Part shown: positions 24,163 to 31,728 of the stretch, one piece after another
How the letters are laid out: every line of letters begins with the position of its first letter
How positions within the stretch are numbered: the stretch's first letter is position 1
Source of the DNA: Pseudonocardia sp. SCN 73-27
Lineage (GTDB): Bacteria; Actinomycetota; Actinomycetes; Mycobacteriales; Pseudonocardiaceae
Assembly: GCA_001725415.1 (NCBI GenBank)
Contig: MEGH01000039.1
Location: 41,556 to 105,555 of the forward strand
Reading direction: 5' to 3'
DNA length: 64,000 bases
Made by a program: the position numbers and the translations under genes
The notes under the pieces: generated by a model
Told to the model about the DNA's origin: nothing
Databases searched by the model: none
Seen by the model: the letters and a program-made list of their open reading frames with translations, nothing else

Positions 24163-25806
24163 GTGCTGAGGAGCCCATCCGCCCTGCGGTCCGCGCTGGC
24201 GCCGCTGCCCGGCCACTGGGGAGTCGCCCCAGGGCTGCGCGCGGCGATCGCCGCCGTGCTCGTGCTGGGCGGGTCCCTGCTGGTCGCGGACCTGAGCGTC
24301 GGCGGCATCGCCTACCTCGGCGTCGCCTGCGCCGCGGCGTTCATCGGGACCGGCGACCACCGCGCCCGCGTCGTGCGGGTCGGCGCCCAGACTCTCGGCG
24401 CAGCAGCGGGCATGGTCGTCGGTGCGCTCGTCCTGGACAGCGCGCCGTGGGTGATCGCCGCGGCCGTCGTCGTGGGGGTGGTCGCCGGGATGGTCGGGTG
24501 CATCGGCCCGGCGTCGACCGGCGCCGCCGTGATGGCCGTCATCGGCGTTTCGTACACGCAGTTCGGGCGGCTCCCGATGCCGTGGTGGGAGCCAGTGGTG
24601 GCCTACGCCGTCGGCAGCGCGGTGCTGCTCGGGCTCAGCCTCGTCGGCCCGCTGCGCCATCGTTCGCGGTACCGCCTGGACGCGGTCGCCGCCGTCCTCG
24701 ACGCGGCCGCAGACCTGCTCGACCACCCCTCCGACGACGCCCGGCACCGGCTCGCACTCGCCTCGGCCGCCGCCCGTGACGCCGTCGCCGGCTACCGCGG
24801 CACCGTCGCCGGTCCGCTCGACGCCGCGTGGGCTGAGGCCCGGTCCGCGGCGGCCGTCGCGGCGCAGGTGGTGGCGGCGTCGGCTGTTGCGCCGGCCGAT
24901 CCGGCGGCCTGGCGGGCCCGGGCGGCGGCGATCCGGGCGGGTGACCTCCGGGACGCTCCCGCGGGTCCGCCGCGGGTCGGCCGAGCCCGTGCAGCGCTGC
25001 GCACCGCGACCAGCAGGGACGCGCTGTGGATGGGGGCGCGGATCGGGCTGTGCGTCGGCGTCGCGACCGCGCTCGCGCTCGCGTTGCACCCGCCGACGCA
25101 CGCCTACTGGATCGCCCTGACCGTCGCCGTCGTGCTACGCCCCGAGTACGGCGCGGTGCTGGTCAGAGCGGTGCACCGACTGGTCGGGACGATCGTCGGC
25201 GTCGTCCTGGTCGTCGTTCTCCTCGAGCTGACACGATCGCCGGTCTGGCTCGCCGTGGCCGCTGCCGCCGCGCTCGGGCTGGCCGGTCTTGCGCGTCCCC
25301 GGCTCTACGGGCTCGCGGTCGTCGGCATCACCGGGTCCGCGCTGTTCAGCATCGCCGTCGGCGACCCGGCCGCCGTCGAACCCTGGGCCCGGCTGCTCGA
25401 CACCGTCCTCGGCTGCGCCGTCGCGGTCGTCGCCGGTGTACTGCTGTGGCCGCGTCGCGGTGTGCCCGACCAACCGCGCGCGTTCGCCCGCGCCGCCTCT
25501 GCTCTCGACCGGATGCTCTGCTCCTCCGGGGGCGCCGCCGCCGACTCCTCCGGGGGCGCCGCCACCGACGAGGCCTACCGCGTCGCCCACGCATGGCGCG
25601 CGCAGCTGGAGCGTGACCTCGCCGAACCCGACCCCGCCCACGCCGCCGCGGCGTGGCTGCCGGTGGCGCTGCAGCTGGAAACGGTGGTCGACCTCGCCGC
25701 GGCGACGGGCGACCCGGCCGCCGCGGACCTGCTGCACGGTTCGGCGACGACCCCGTCCGACGCATCCGCCCTGCTCACGGCCGTCGCCGCGCAGCTGAAA
25801 TCCTGA
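24163..25806 (+). CDS. FUSC-family (aromatic acid exporter-like) membrane protein
   Basis: A protein of about 547 residues made of two hydrophobic blocks (about 20-160 and 290-440), each with roughly four to six membrane segments. The blocks are separated by a cytoplasmic helical stretch and followed by a C-terminal helical tail. This two-block layout matches the FUSC/ArAE efflux-like family (YccS, AaeB). Motif ALHPPTHAYWIALTVAVVLR is typical of the second block. GTG 24163 chosen because it opens the protein just after the divergent promoter. Probably exports an aromatic or other organic acid. Confidence 0.78.
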   Translation: MLRSPSALRSALAPLPGHWGVAPGLRAAIAAVLVLGGSLLVADLSVGGIAYLGVACAAAFIGTGDHRARVVRVGAQTLGAAAGMVVGALVLDSAPWVIAAAVVVGVVAGMVGCIGPASTGAAVMAVIGVSYTQFGRLPMPWWEPVVAYAVGSAVLLGLSLVGPLRHRSRYRLDAVAAVLDAAADLLDHPSDDARHRLALASAAARDAVAGYRGTVAGPLDAAWAEARSAAAVAAQVVAASAVAPADPAAWRARAAAIRAGDLRDAPAGPPRVGRARAALRTATSRDALWMGARIGLCVGVATALALALHPPTHAYWIALTVAVVLRPEYGAVLVRAVHRLVGTIVGVVLVVVLLELTRSPVWLAVAAAAALGLAGLARPRLYGLAVVGITGSALFSIAVGDPAAVEPWARLLDTVLGCAVAVVAGVLLWPRRGVPDQPRAFARAASALDRMLCSSGGAAADSSGGAATDEAYRVAHAWRAQLERDLAEPDPAHAAAAWLPVALQLETVVDLAAATGDPAAADLLHGSATTPSDASALLTAVAAQLKS

Positions 25807-25896
25807 ACGCGAAAAACTTCCCCGCGTGGGCGATGAGTTCCGTCAGAGCCCGGCGTCTACCCCGATGACACCCACGCACGCTCCACGGAGGACACA

Positions 25897-26433
25897 ATGA
25901 GCAAGATCATCGCGGGCCTGTTCAGTTCGGTCGACGGCGTCGTCCAGGACCCCCAGGACTGGCACTTCCCGTACTTCGACGACGAGGTCGGCGCCGTCGT
26001 CGGCTCCCTCATGAAGCCGCGGATGCTGTTGGGCCGCAAAACCTACGTCGGCTTCGCCGAGCACTTCGCGCCGCTCGCCGGCCAGGAATTCGCCGACCAG
26101 ATGGCCGCCCCGCCCAAGTTCGTCGTCTCCACCACCCTCGAGTCCGCCGAGTGGGGCAACGCCACCGTCCTCGGCACCGACTGGGTCGAGCGGCTCCGGG
26201 AGATCAAGGCCGGGGACGGCCCCGACCTCGGCATGTCCGGCAGCGTCGTGCTGATCCGTTCGCTCATCGCCGAGGGCCTGCTCGACGAGCTGCACCTGCT
26301 CGTGCACCCCGTCGTCGTCGGCAAGGGACAGCGCGTGTTCGCCGACGGCGAGTCGTTCCCGCTGCCGCTGGCGTCGTCGACCCAGCTGGGCAACGGCACC
26401 CTGCACGTCGTCTACGCGCCCGAGACCCGCTGA
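25897..26433 (+). CDS. Dihydrofolate-reductase-like (RibD C-terminal domain) protein
   Basis: A 178-residue protein starting SKIIAGLFSSVDGVVQDP with later LGRKTYVGF, GSVVLIRSLIAEGLLDELHL and HPVVVGKGQRVF: the RibD-C/DHFR-like reductase fold that binds NADPH. Actinobacteria have many paralogues of this kind with unknown substrates. A strong site, CACGGAGGACACA, precedes ATG 25897. It ends just before the SnoaL-like gene, whose promoter repeats overlap this stop codon. Confidence 0.85.
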   Translation: MSKIIAGLFSSVDGVVQDPQDWHFPYFDDEVGAVVGSLMKPRMLLGRKTYVGFAEHFAPLAGQEFADQMAAPPKFVVSTTLESAEWGNATVLGTDWVERLREIKAGDGPDLGMSGSVVLIRSLIAEGLLDELHLLVHPVVVGKGQRVFADGESFPLPLASSTQLGNGTLHVVYAPETR

Positions 26434-26439
26434 GCGCGC

Positions 26440-26473
26440 GTTGAAGGCGGGTTGGAGCGGGGCCGTGCAGACT
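26440..26473 (+). promoter_or_regulatory. SARP-type direct repeats upstream of the SnoaL-like gene
   Basis: GTTGAAG at 26440-26446 and GTTGGAG at 26451-26457, 11 bp apart, then exactly 10 nt to CAGACT (26468-26473), a possible -10. The start codon at 26480 would follow within a few bases of the transcription start, so the mRNA is probably leaderless. Confidence 0.55.
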
Positions 26474-26479
26474 CCGGAC

Positions 26480-26887
26480 ATGGCTGACACCGACGCGACC
26501 CGCGCCTTCCTCACCGACTGGTTCGACCGGCTCGCCGCGAGCGGCTTCTCCGGCGAGGTCTTCCTCGGCGCCCTCTCCGACGACCTCGTCTGGACCGCCA
26601 CCGGCGAGTCGCCCGTCTCCGGGACCTTCCACGGCAAGCAGGCCTACGCCGACGGCATCTGGTGCAAGCTCGACGACCGCCTCGAACGCTGGCCCCGCGC
26701 CAGCGTGCTGCGGATGATCGTCGACGGGGACTGGGCCACCGTCGAGTTCGACGGCGTCGACGGCTTGGGGCGCAACGGGACCGACTACTCGATGCGCTAC
26801 TGCTGGCTGCTGCGGGTCGCCGACTCCCGGATCGTCGAGGTCATCGGGTACTACGACCAGGTCAAGGTCAACGCGCTGTTCGCCTGA
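26480..26887 (+). CDS. SnoaL-like (NTF2-fold) protein
   Basis: A 135-residue NTF2-like protein (TRAFLTDWFDRLAASGFSGE; VWTATGESPVSGTFHGK; RYCWLLRVADSRIVEVIGYY). It resembles SnoaL-like domain proteins often found with flavoenzymes in secondary metabolism. ATG 26480 is chosen because upstream codons lie within the promoter repeats. It probably belongs with the flavoenzymes at 20-24 kb as one regulon. Confidence 0.78.
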   Translation: MADTDATRAFLTDWFDRLAASGFSGEVFLGALSDDLVWTATGESPVSGTFHGKQAYADGIWCKLDDRLERWPRASVLRMIVDGDWATVEFDGVDGLGRNGTDYSMRYCWLLRVADSRIVEVIGYYDQVKVNALFA

Positions 26888-27057
26888 GCGCGACGGCCTC
26901 GACCATCGGGATCAGGACATTCGGCGTCCACCGATCGGCCGACACACCTCTCATCCACCCGGTCCGACGTTCACCCGACGGTGCGGGCCGGCCGTCCACG
27001 AGACCGTGAGGTCGAGCCCGGAAGACACCGGGGAGACGACGGGACGGAGTGGTTTCG

Positions 27058-27399
27058 ATGTGGAGGAAGACGCTGGTCACGGGCGGGGTCGCGGCGATCG
27101 TCCTGGCCTTGAGCGCGATCTCGATGGGCACCGCCTCGGCCGCCGAGGCGTCGAGCAGCAAAGGCGTCATGAAGCGGTCTGCGCACTCGTTCTCGGCCCC
27201 GACGGTCTTCAGCCCGCCGGTGGCGTGGATCGAGCGCGACACGCCCGTCGAGGTCGTGTGCTTCGTCGAGGGACAGCGGGCGCCCAACAGCGACAGCATG
27301 TACTGGTACCGGATCCGGCAGGACCACAACGGCTCGTCGTTCGTGCACAACGACAACATCGCCGCCCCGCCGACGACGCGCCCCTGCCCGCAGACCTGA
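27058..27399 (+). CDS. Secreted small protein, possibly SH3-like
   Basis: A 113-residue protein with an export signal: WRKTLV, then a hydrophobic core and ASA cleavage site near residue 29. The mature part (WIERDTPVEVVCFVEGQ; YWYRIRQDHNGSSFVHND) resembles a single bacterial SH3-like domain with two cysteines (VCF and PCPQT) that could pair. ATG 27058 is supported by GGAG 8 nt upstream; the GTG at 27049 is the alternative. The 170 bp before it show no other feature. Confidence 0.7.
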   Translation: MWRKTLVTGGVAAIVLALSAISMGTASAAEASSSKGVMKRSAHSFSAPTVFSPPVAWIERDTPVEVVCFVEGQRAPNSDSMYWYRIRQDHNGSSFVHNDNIAAPPTTRPCPQT

Positions 27400-27417
27400 G
27401 AGGCGCGACAGCACACG

Positions 27418-27957
27418 TCAGCGCTTCTCGGTGTCGCCGATCGAGCAGAGGGGGCAGCGGCGGCCGGGCTCGGCGGTGAGGTCGGGCATGCCGGGCGTCG
27501 CGGCCCGGCCGCAGATCGTCCGCCGGGCCTGCCCCGAGATCACCCTGTGCAGCAACGTGTCCGCCTCGATCTGGACCCATCGCTGCCCGTGGTGCTCCGA
27601 GGGCGGCTTCGGTGCCTTGGGGGCTCGGGGTGCCTTCGGCGTCGCGGCGGCGGGGCGGGTGGCCGGGGCGGGCGTCGTGGCGGGAGCCGGTACGGGGTTG
27701 AGGGAGCGTCGCAACCGGGCGACGCGGCGTTCCAGCTTCTCCGCGTCGTCGACGACGCGTCGCCACCGTGCGTCGGTCCCGCTGGGGTCCTCGCTGCGGG
27801 CGGCGCGGTGCAGGTCTTCGAGGCGGTCGGTGAGTCCGTCGAGGTCGGCGTCGGCGGCGTTCTCGATGCCGCGCACCTCGATCCCGAGGGCGTCCAAGGA
27901 CTTCATCGCAACGTCGAAATGGTCGAGCGGGCGGCGTTCGGTGTGTCCCGTGTCCAC
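27418..27957 (-). CDS. Hypothetical coiled-coil protein with C-terminal cysteine motif
   Basis: A 179-residue protein I do not recognise. Residues about 30-90 are a charged coiled coil (DAEKLERRVARLRRSL), 90-120 a proline/alanine/lysine-rich linker with repeated PKAPKAP, and the C-terminus has TICGR and RCPLCSIGD cysteines with H121/H122 and H136 nearby. A small zinc-binding tail is possible. Starts at ATG 27957, convergent with the secreted protein gene. Confidence 0.65.
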   Translation of the reverse strand: MDTGHTERRPLDHFDVAMKSLDALGIEVRGIENAADADLDGLTDRLEDLHRAARSEDPSGTDARWRRVVDDAEKLERRVARLRRSLNPVPAPATTPAPATRPAAATPKAPRAPKAPKPPSEHHGQRWVQIEADTLLHRVISGQARRTICGRAATPGMPDLTAEPGRRCPLCSIGDTEKR

Positions 27958-28009
27958 GTCGGGGAAGTCTATGCCGCGGTTTCCGGCGGCCTCCCCGTGG
28001 CGCCGTGTG

Positions 28010-28220
28010 CTACCGAACGAGCTGGACGAGCTCGTGACGTGAGGTGGTGCCGGTCTTGGCGTAGGTGTTCGACAGGTGGAAGGCCACGGTGCTGCGGGTG
28101 ACGTAGGGCTCCTTCGCGATCTGGGCGTAGCTCAGGCCTTCGAGCAGCAGCGCGACGACCTCGCGCTCGCGCTCCGACAGCGGCGCAAGGGGGATCGCCG
28201 ATCGCCTCGTCCGTCGTGCC
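28010..28220 (-). pseudogene. LuxR-type helix-turn-helix remnant
   Basis: The frame ending at 28010 encodes a complete LuxR HTH (LSEREREVVALLLEGLSYAQ; VTRSTVAFHLSNTYAKTGTT) but only about 30 unrelated-looking residues before it. A LuxR or LAL regulator normally has a receiver, sensor or ATPase domain of 100-800 residues there. Coding-like text in another frame just upstream suggests a frameshift as well as truncation. Palindrome copy 3 sits where the missing part should continue. Confidence 0.6.
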
Positions 28221-28260
28221 GCTGACGGCGTGGATCGAGCCGCGCCACGAGAGCCGGGCG

Positions 28261-28300
28261 ATGAGCGGCAATGGTCGCCATGGCGACCATTGCCACTCAC
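28261..28300. repeat. 40-bp palindrome copy 3
   Basis: ATGAGCGGCAATGGTCGC, CATG centre, GCGACCATTGCCACTCAC; two mismatched arm pairs. Lies between the LuxR remnant (minus strand) and the thioesterase gene (plus strand). Unlike the other copies it is in a divergent gap, which fits a truncated gene whose 5' end has been lost. Confidence 0.75.
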
Positions 28301-28357
28301 GAGGGGGTGGGAAGCTGATCATCGGCCCACCCGGTTCCGCGCCCCCGAGGATGATCG

Positions 28358-28837
28358 ATGCCCGAGACCCAGATCGCCGAGCCCCACGTCGACGAGGGCC
28401 GGCACCGGCTGTCGATGACCGTCCTCATGACCCCGGACATGGCCAACTTCTCCGGTCACGTCCACGGCGGACAGATCCTCAAGCTGCTCGACCAGGTCGC
28501 GTTCACGTGCGCGAGCCGGTTCGCCCAGACCTACGTCGTGACGCTGTCGGTCGACCGCGTCGTCTTCCGGGAGCCGATCGACATCGGCGAGCTGGTGACG
28601 TTCCAGGCGTCGGTCAACTACACCGGCCGGTCGTCGATGGAGGTCGGCATCCGGGTCACGACCGAGAACATTCGGCGGAACCTGGTGCGCCACACCAACA
28701 GCTGCTATTTCACGATGGTCGCGGTCGACGACGCGGGCACGCCCGTGCCGGTCCGCCCGCACGTGCCGGTGACCGACGACGAGAAGCGCCGCTGGGCCGA
28801 GGCCGTGCGTCGCCGGGAGATCAGCCGGGCGGAGTAG
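28358..28837 (+). CDS. Acyl-CoA thioesterase (hotdog fold, YciA/BACH-like)
   Basis: A 159-residue single hotdog domain: MANFSGHVHGGQILKLLDQ with the conserved catalytic-type aspartate, then SVDRVVFREPIDIGELVTF and GRSSMEVGIRVTTEN. These enzymes hydrolyse acyl-CoA to free acid and CoA. ATG 28358 follows CGAGGATG. A GyrI-like gene follows after 14 nt, possibly in the same operon. Confidence 0.88.
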   Translation: MPETQIAEPHVDEGRHRLSMTVLMTPDMANFSGHVHGGQILKLLDQVAFTCASRFAQTYVVTLSVDRVVFREPIDIGELVTFQASVNYTGRSSMEVGIRVTTENIRRNLVRHTNSCYFTMVAVDDAGTPVPVRPHVPVTDDEKRRWAEAVRRREISRAE

Positions 28838-28851
28838 TCCAGGATGGGCGG

Positions 28852-29295
28852 GTGGTCGTCGAGGAGCACGTCGAGGCCAGGCCGACGCTCGTCGTCACCG
28901 CGCTGACCGGTTGGGACCGCTTCCCCGCGGAGTGGCCGGGGATGCTCGACGAGGTCTGGGCGCACCTGCGCGCCAACGGCGTCGACCGGGGCTGCCGCAA
29001 CGTCATGCTCCACCGCGACACGGCCGACGGTGTGCACGTCGAGGTAGGGGTCCTCGCCGCGGAGGGCGTGGCGCCCGCGGGCCGGGTCGTCGCCTCCACC
29101 CTCCCGGCCGGCCGGGTCGCGACGACCGTCCACCGCGGCCCGTACGCGGGACTCGGCGAGACGCACCGGGCGGTCGGGGAGTGGTGCCGCGCCTCGCGCA
29201 CGAGCCCTGCCGGTGTGCGGTGGGAGGTCTACGGCCCGCACCACGACGACCCGGCCCAGCTGTGGGTCGAGGTCGCCTGGCTGCTGGGGTCGTGA
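28852..29295 (+). CDS. GyrI-like/effector-binding domain protein
   Basis: A 147-residue protein resembling the GyrI-like (AraC effector-binding, SOUL-like) fold: VEARPTLVVTALTGWDRFP, GVHVEVGVLAAEGVAPAG, AGRVATTVHRGPYAGLGETH and a final LWVEVAWLL. The fold binds small hydrophobic ligands. GTG 28852 is the first in-frame start; the upstream ribosome site is weak. Its stop lies inside palindrome copy 4. Confidence 0.72.
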   Translation: MVVEEHVEARPTLVVTALTGWDRFPAEWPGMLDEVWAHLRANGVDRGCRNVMLHRDTADGVHVEVGVLAAEGVAPAGRVVASTLPAGRVATTVHRGPYAGLGETHRAVGEWCRASRTSPAGVRWEVYGPHHDDPAQLWVEVAWLLGS

Positions 29296-29331
29296 GCGGC
29301 AATGGTCGCTATAGCGACCATTGCCGCGCAC
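29292..29331. repeat. 40-bp palindrome copy 4
   Basis: GTGAGCGGCAATGGTCGC, TATA centre, GCGACCATTGCCGCGCAC, one mismatched pair. The TGA of the GyrI-like gene is inside it, as in copy 1. Here the flanking genes are in the same direction. Confidence 0.8.
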
Positions 29332-29385
29332 AGGGTCTGCGCGCGATGCCAGGTATTCGGCGCCGGGGCGGCGCAGGCTGGGGTG

Positions 29386-30468
29386 ATGCAGACGCGGCTG
29401 ATCGACGCGGGTGATCTCGAGAGCGGGCTGTGCCGGATGTTCGAGGCCGCGGGCTGCGCCGGCGAGGAGGCCGCGCGGGTGGCGCGCGATCTCGTCGACG
29501 CCAACCTGACCGGCCACGACAGCCACGGCGTCGTCCGCGCCCCGGCCTATGTGGACTGGCTGCGCGACGGGCTGGTGCGGGCCGGGCAGGACGTCGAGGT
29601 CGTCACCGATGGTGGCACGTTCGCGGTGCTGGAGGCGCACCGCGGGCTGGGGCAGACGGTCGCCGCCCAGGCCACCGACCTGGGCATCGCCCGCGCCCGC
29701 GAGTACGGCACGAGCATCGTGGCGCTGCGCAACGCCGGGCACGTCGGCCGGGTCGGCCGCTACGCGGAGACGGCGGTGGCGGCCGGGTTGATCGCGATCC
29801 ATTTCGTCAACGTCGCCGGGTCGGTACTGGTCGCGCCGTTCGGGAGCGCAGAGCGCCGGTTCTCGACGGCGCCGTTCGCGATCGGTCTGCCGTTGCCGGG
29901 CCGGCCGATCGTGCTGGACTTCGCGACGTCGCTGGTCGCCGAGGGGAAGGTGCGGGTGGCGTCGTTGGGCGGTAAACCGCTGCCCGACGACGCGCTGGTC
30001 ACCGCCGGTGGCGTGCTGACCGGCGACCCGCACGCCGTCTATGGCGACTACGGCCCGCACGAGGCGCGGTCGGCGGCACTCGGCAGGGGTGCCATCCGCG
30101 CGTTCGGTGAGCACAAGGGGTCGGGGCTGGCGCTGATGTGCGAGCTGCTGGGTGGGGCGCTGACCGGCGGGCCCTGCTCCGGCCCGGTCACCGAGGCGGG
30201 CCGCGGGATCACCAACGGGATGCTGTCGATCCACCTCTCGCCCGCGCACTTCGGGACGCAGGCCGCGTTCGAACGCGTCGGCCGCGACTACCTGGACTGG
30301 GTGGTGTCGGCGGCCCCGATCGACGACGACGCGCCCGTTCTCGCGCCGGGCGACGTCGAGGCCCGTACCCGCGCAGCGCGCCTCGCCGGCGGCGTCCCGA
30401 TCCCTGTCGACGTGTGGGAGTCGTTGCGCCGCAGCGCCTCCGCGCTCGGGGTGGACCTCGTCGGCTGA
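29386..30468 (+). CDS. Ldh-family (malate/L-lactate/sulfolactate-type) oxidoreductase
   Basis: A 360-residue NAD(P)-dependent dehydrogenase of the YlbC/YiaK/ComC family, a fold distinct from classical lactate dehydrogenase. Visible: TGHDSHGV with H44 and H47, NAGHVGRVGRYAE and GEHKGSGLALMCELL. Members reduce 2-oxo acids such as oxaloacetate, 2,3-diketogulonate, ureidoglycolate or sulfopyruvate. ATG 29386 is the best start; no strong ribosome site. A ComA-like gene of the sulfolactate branch lies 31 kb away, but no link is shown. Confidence 0.87.
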   Translation: MQTRLIDAGDLESGLCRMFEAAGCAGEEAARVARDLVDANLTGHDSHGVVRAPAYVDWLRDGLVRAGQDVEVVTDGGTFAVLEAHRGLGQTVAAQATDLGIARAREYGTSIVALRNAGHVGRVGRYAETAVAAGLIAIHFVNVAGSVLVAPFGSAERRFSTAPFAIGLPLPGRPIVLDFATSLVAEGKVRVASLGGKPLPDDALVTAGGVLTGDPHAVYGDYGPHEARSAALGRGAIRAFGEHKGSGLALMCELLGGALTGGPCSGPVTEAGRGITNGMLSIHLSPAHFGTQAAFERVGRDYLDWVVSAAPIDDDAPVLAPGDVEARTRAARLAGGVPIPVDVWESLRRSASALGVDLVG

Positions 30469-30529
30469 CGTGGGGCGTCGGCGTCTGCGACGATCGCTGC
30501 CGTCACGCCGGGGCAGCGAGGGGGCCGGA

Positions 30530-30577
30530 TGCCGCGCGATCTCGACCTGCGCAAGGTGCGGTATTTCGTCGCGTTGA
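30530..30577 (+). pseudogene. LysR-type regulator, N-terminal scrap
   Basis: ATG 30530 opens PRDLDLRKVRYFVAL, the very start of a LysR DNA-binding domain. The next codons no longer fit that family; instead the opposite strand is coding for a dehydrogenase fragment. About 280 residues are missing. Confidence 0.6.
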
Positions 30578-30725
30578 CACCGGCCCGGCGGCTGGAGACG
30601 AGGGCGACCCGGGCGCCCGCGTCGGCGGCGAGACGGGCCGTCGCCAGCCCGATTCCGGACGTGCCGCCGAGGACGACGACGTCGGCGCCGGCGAGTGGGG
30701 TGCTGAGCGGTGCGGTGAGGTCCAT
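30578..30725 (-). pseudogene. Short-chain dehydrogenase, N-terminal scrap
   Basis: From ATG 30725 on the minus strand: ADVVVLGGTSGIGLATARLA with the TGxxxGIG-type cofactor loop, then DAGARVALVSSRRAG. It stops matching after about 50 residues where the LysR scrap begins. The two remnants face each other, so one deletion removed the 3' parts of two convergent genes. Confidence 0.65.
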
Positions 30726-30800
30726 GCCGCCACGGTGCGCCCGCCGGCGCGCTCGCGTCCAAGACCTGCCCGGGGCGGCTGTGATGCCTGGCGGGTATCA

Positions 30801-30834
30801 GGCGACGGCCGGGCCCCCGGCTCCGGCCGTCGCC
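30801..30834 (-). terminator. Hairpin terminator after the C1 peptidase gene
   Basis: GGCGACGGCCGG at 30801-30812 pairs perfectly with CCGGCCGTCGCC at 30823-30834 (12 bp, 10-nt loop), 22 nt beyond the peptidase stop on the minus strand. Confidence 0.65.
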
Positions 30835-30856
30835 GTCTTTCCCGTGGTCCGTGCGC

Positions 30857-31669
30857 TCAGAGCGACACGATGTAGGCCTCGGGGAAGAACCCGTCGGCGA
30901 TGTACTCCGGCGAGGCGTAGCCGAAGCCGTCGTCGCCCCAGCTCGTGCCCCAGCTGTTGCGCAGGATGATCGCGCCGTCGCTGCGATAGCCGACCGCGCA
31001 CACCGCGTGCCCGCCCCGGGCGGTGGCCGGCTGGTAGTCCTTCAGCTCGCCTGCGGTGTCGGCGGCGTTGCGCCAGGTGTCGTCGACGGTGAACCCGACG
31101 AGGACGGGGTTGCCCGCGGCGATCGCGTCGCGCCACTTGTCGAGGTCGCGGCCCAGGTTGAAGTAGGAGCTCGCCCGGCGCTGGGAGGCGGCGGCCCAGA
31201 ACTGGGTCTCGTCACCGGTGTAGAGCGTGGTGTTCAGCGCGAACGGCAGCATCGTGTCGGTGACGACGCCGTTGTCGCGGCACACCGTCACCGCCGCCTT
31301 GAGCGAGGTGCCGCTGCGCTCGATGAACGTCTCCGGACGGGTGGTGAACTCGTCGGTCTCCTTCGACGCCATCCACACGTACCGGGTGGAGACGTGCTGG
31401 GTCGGTGCGAGCCTGCCTGCCTTGGTCAGCATGTAGCGCATCACGCCGTCGCCGGTGGCCCAGCCGACGCACGAGCCGGTGCCGCCCTGGTCGCCGATGT
31501 CCCACCAGGCCTCGCGCAGGTCGGCGTGGGCCGGTCGGGCGGCGGCGGCGAGGGCGCCGACGGCCTGCGCGTCCTCCAGCCGCCAGTCGGCCTCCGTGCC
31601 CGCCGACGGCACGAGGTTGCAGATGCGGTGGCTCTGGTCGTCCCGTGTGCGGGTGCGTTTCGTCGCCAT
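30857..31669 (-). CDS. C1-family (papain-like) cysteine peptidase
   Basis: A 270-residue protein with the papain catalytic set: Q61 and C67 in DIGDQGGTGSCVGWA, H221 in ARGGHAVCAVGY and N238 in LRNSWGTSWGDDGFGY. No signal peptide and no inhibitory propeptide of the usual type, so it looks like a cytoplasmic, constitutively folded enzyme. That is less common than secreted members. It stands alone between remnants and the SARP gene. Substrate unknown. Confidence 0.87.
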   Translation of the reverse strand: MATKRTRTRDDQSHRICNLVPSAGTEADWRLEDAQAVGALAAAARPAHADLREAWWDIGDQGGTGSCVGWATGDGVMRYMLTKAGRLAPTQHVSTRYVWMASKETDEFTTRPETFIERSGTSLKAAVTVCRDNGVVTDTMLPFALNTTLYTGDETQFWAAASQRRASSYFNLGRDLDKWRDAIAAGNPVLVGFTVDDTWRNAADTAGELKDYQPATARGGHAVCAVGYRSDGAIILRNSWGTSWGDDGFGYASPEYIADGFFPEAYIVSL

Positions 31670-31728
31670 GTCTCCCCCTTGCTCGGTGCTGGTCAGGGGA
31701 TGAGGAGCCGGCGGGCCCCGTGGATACG

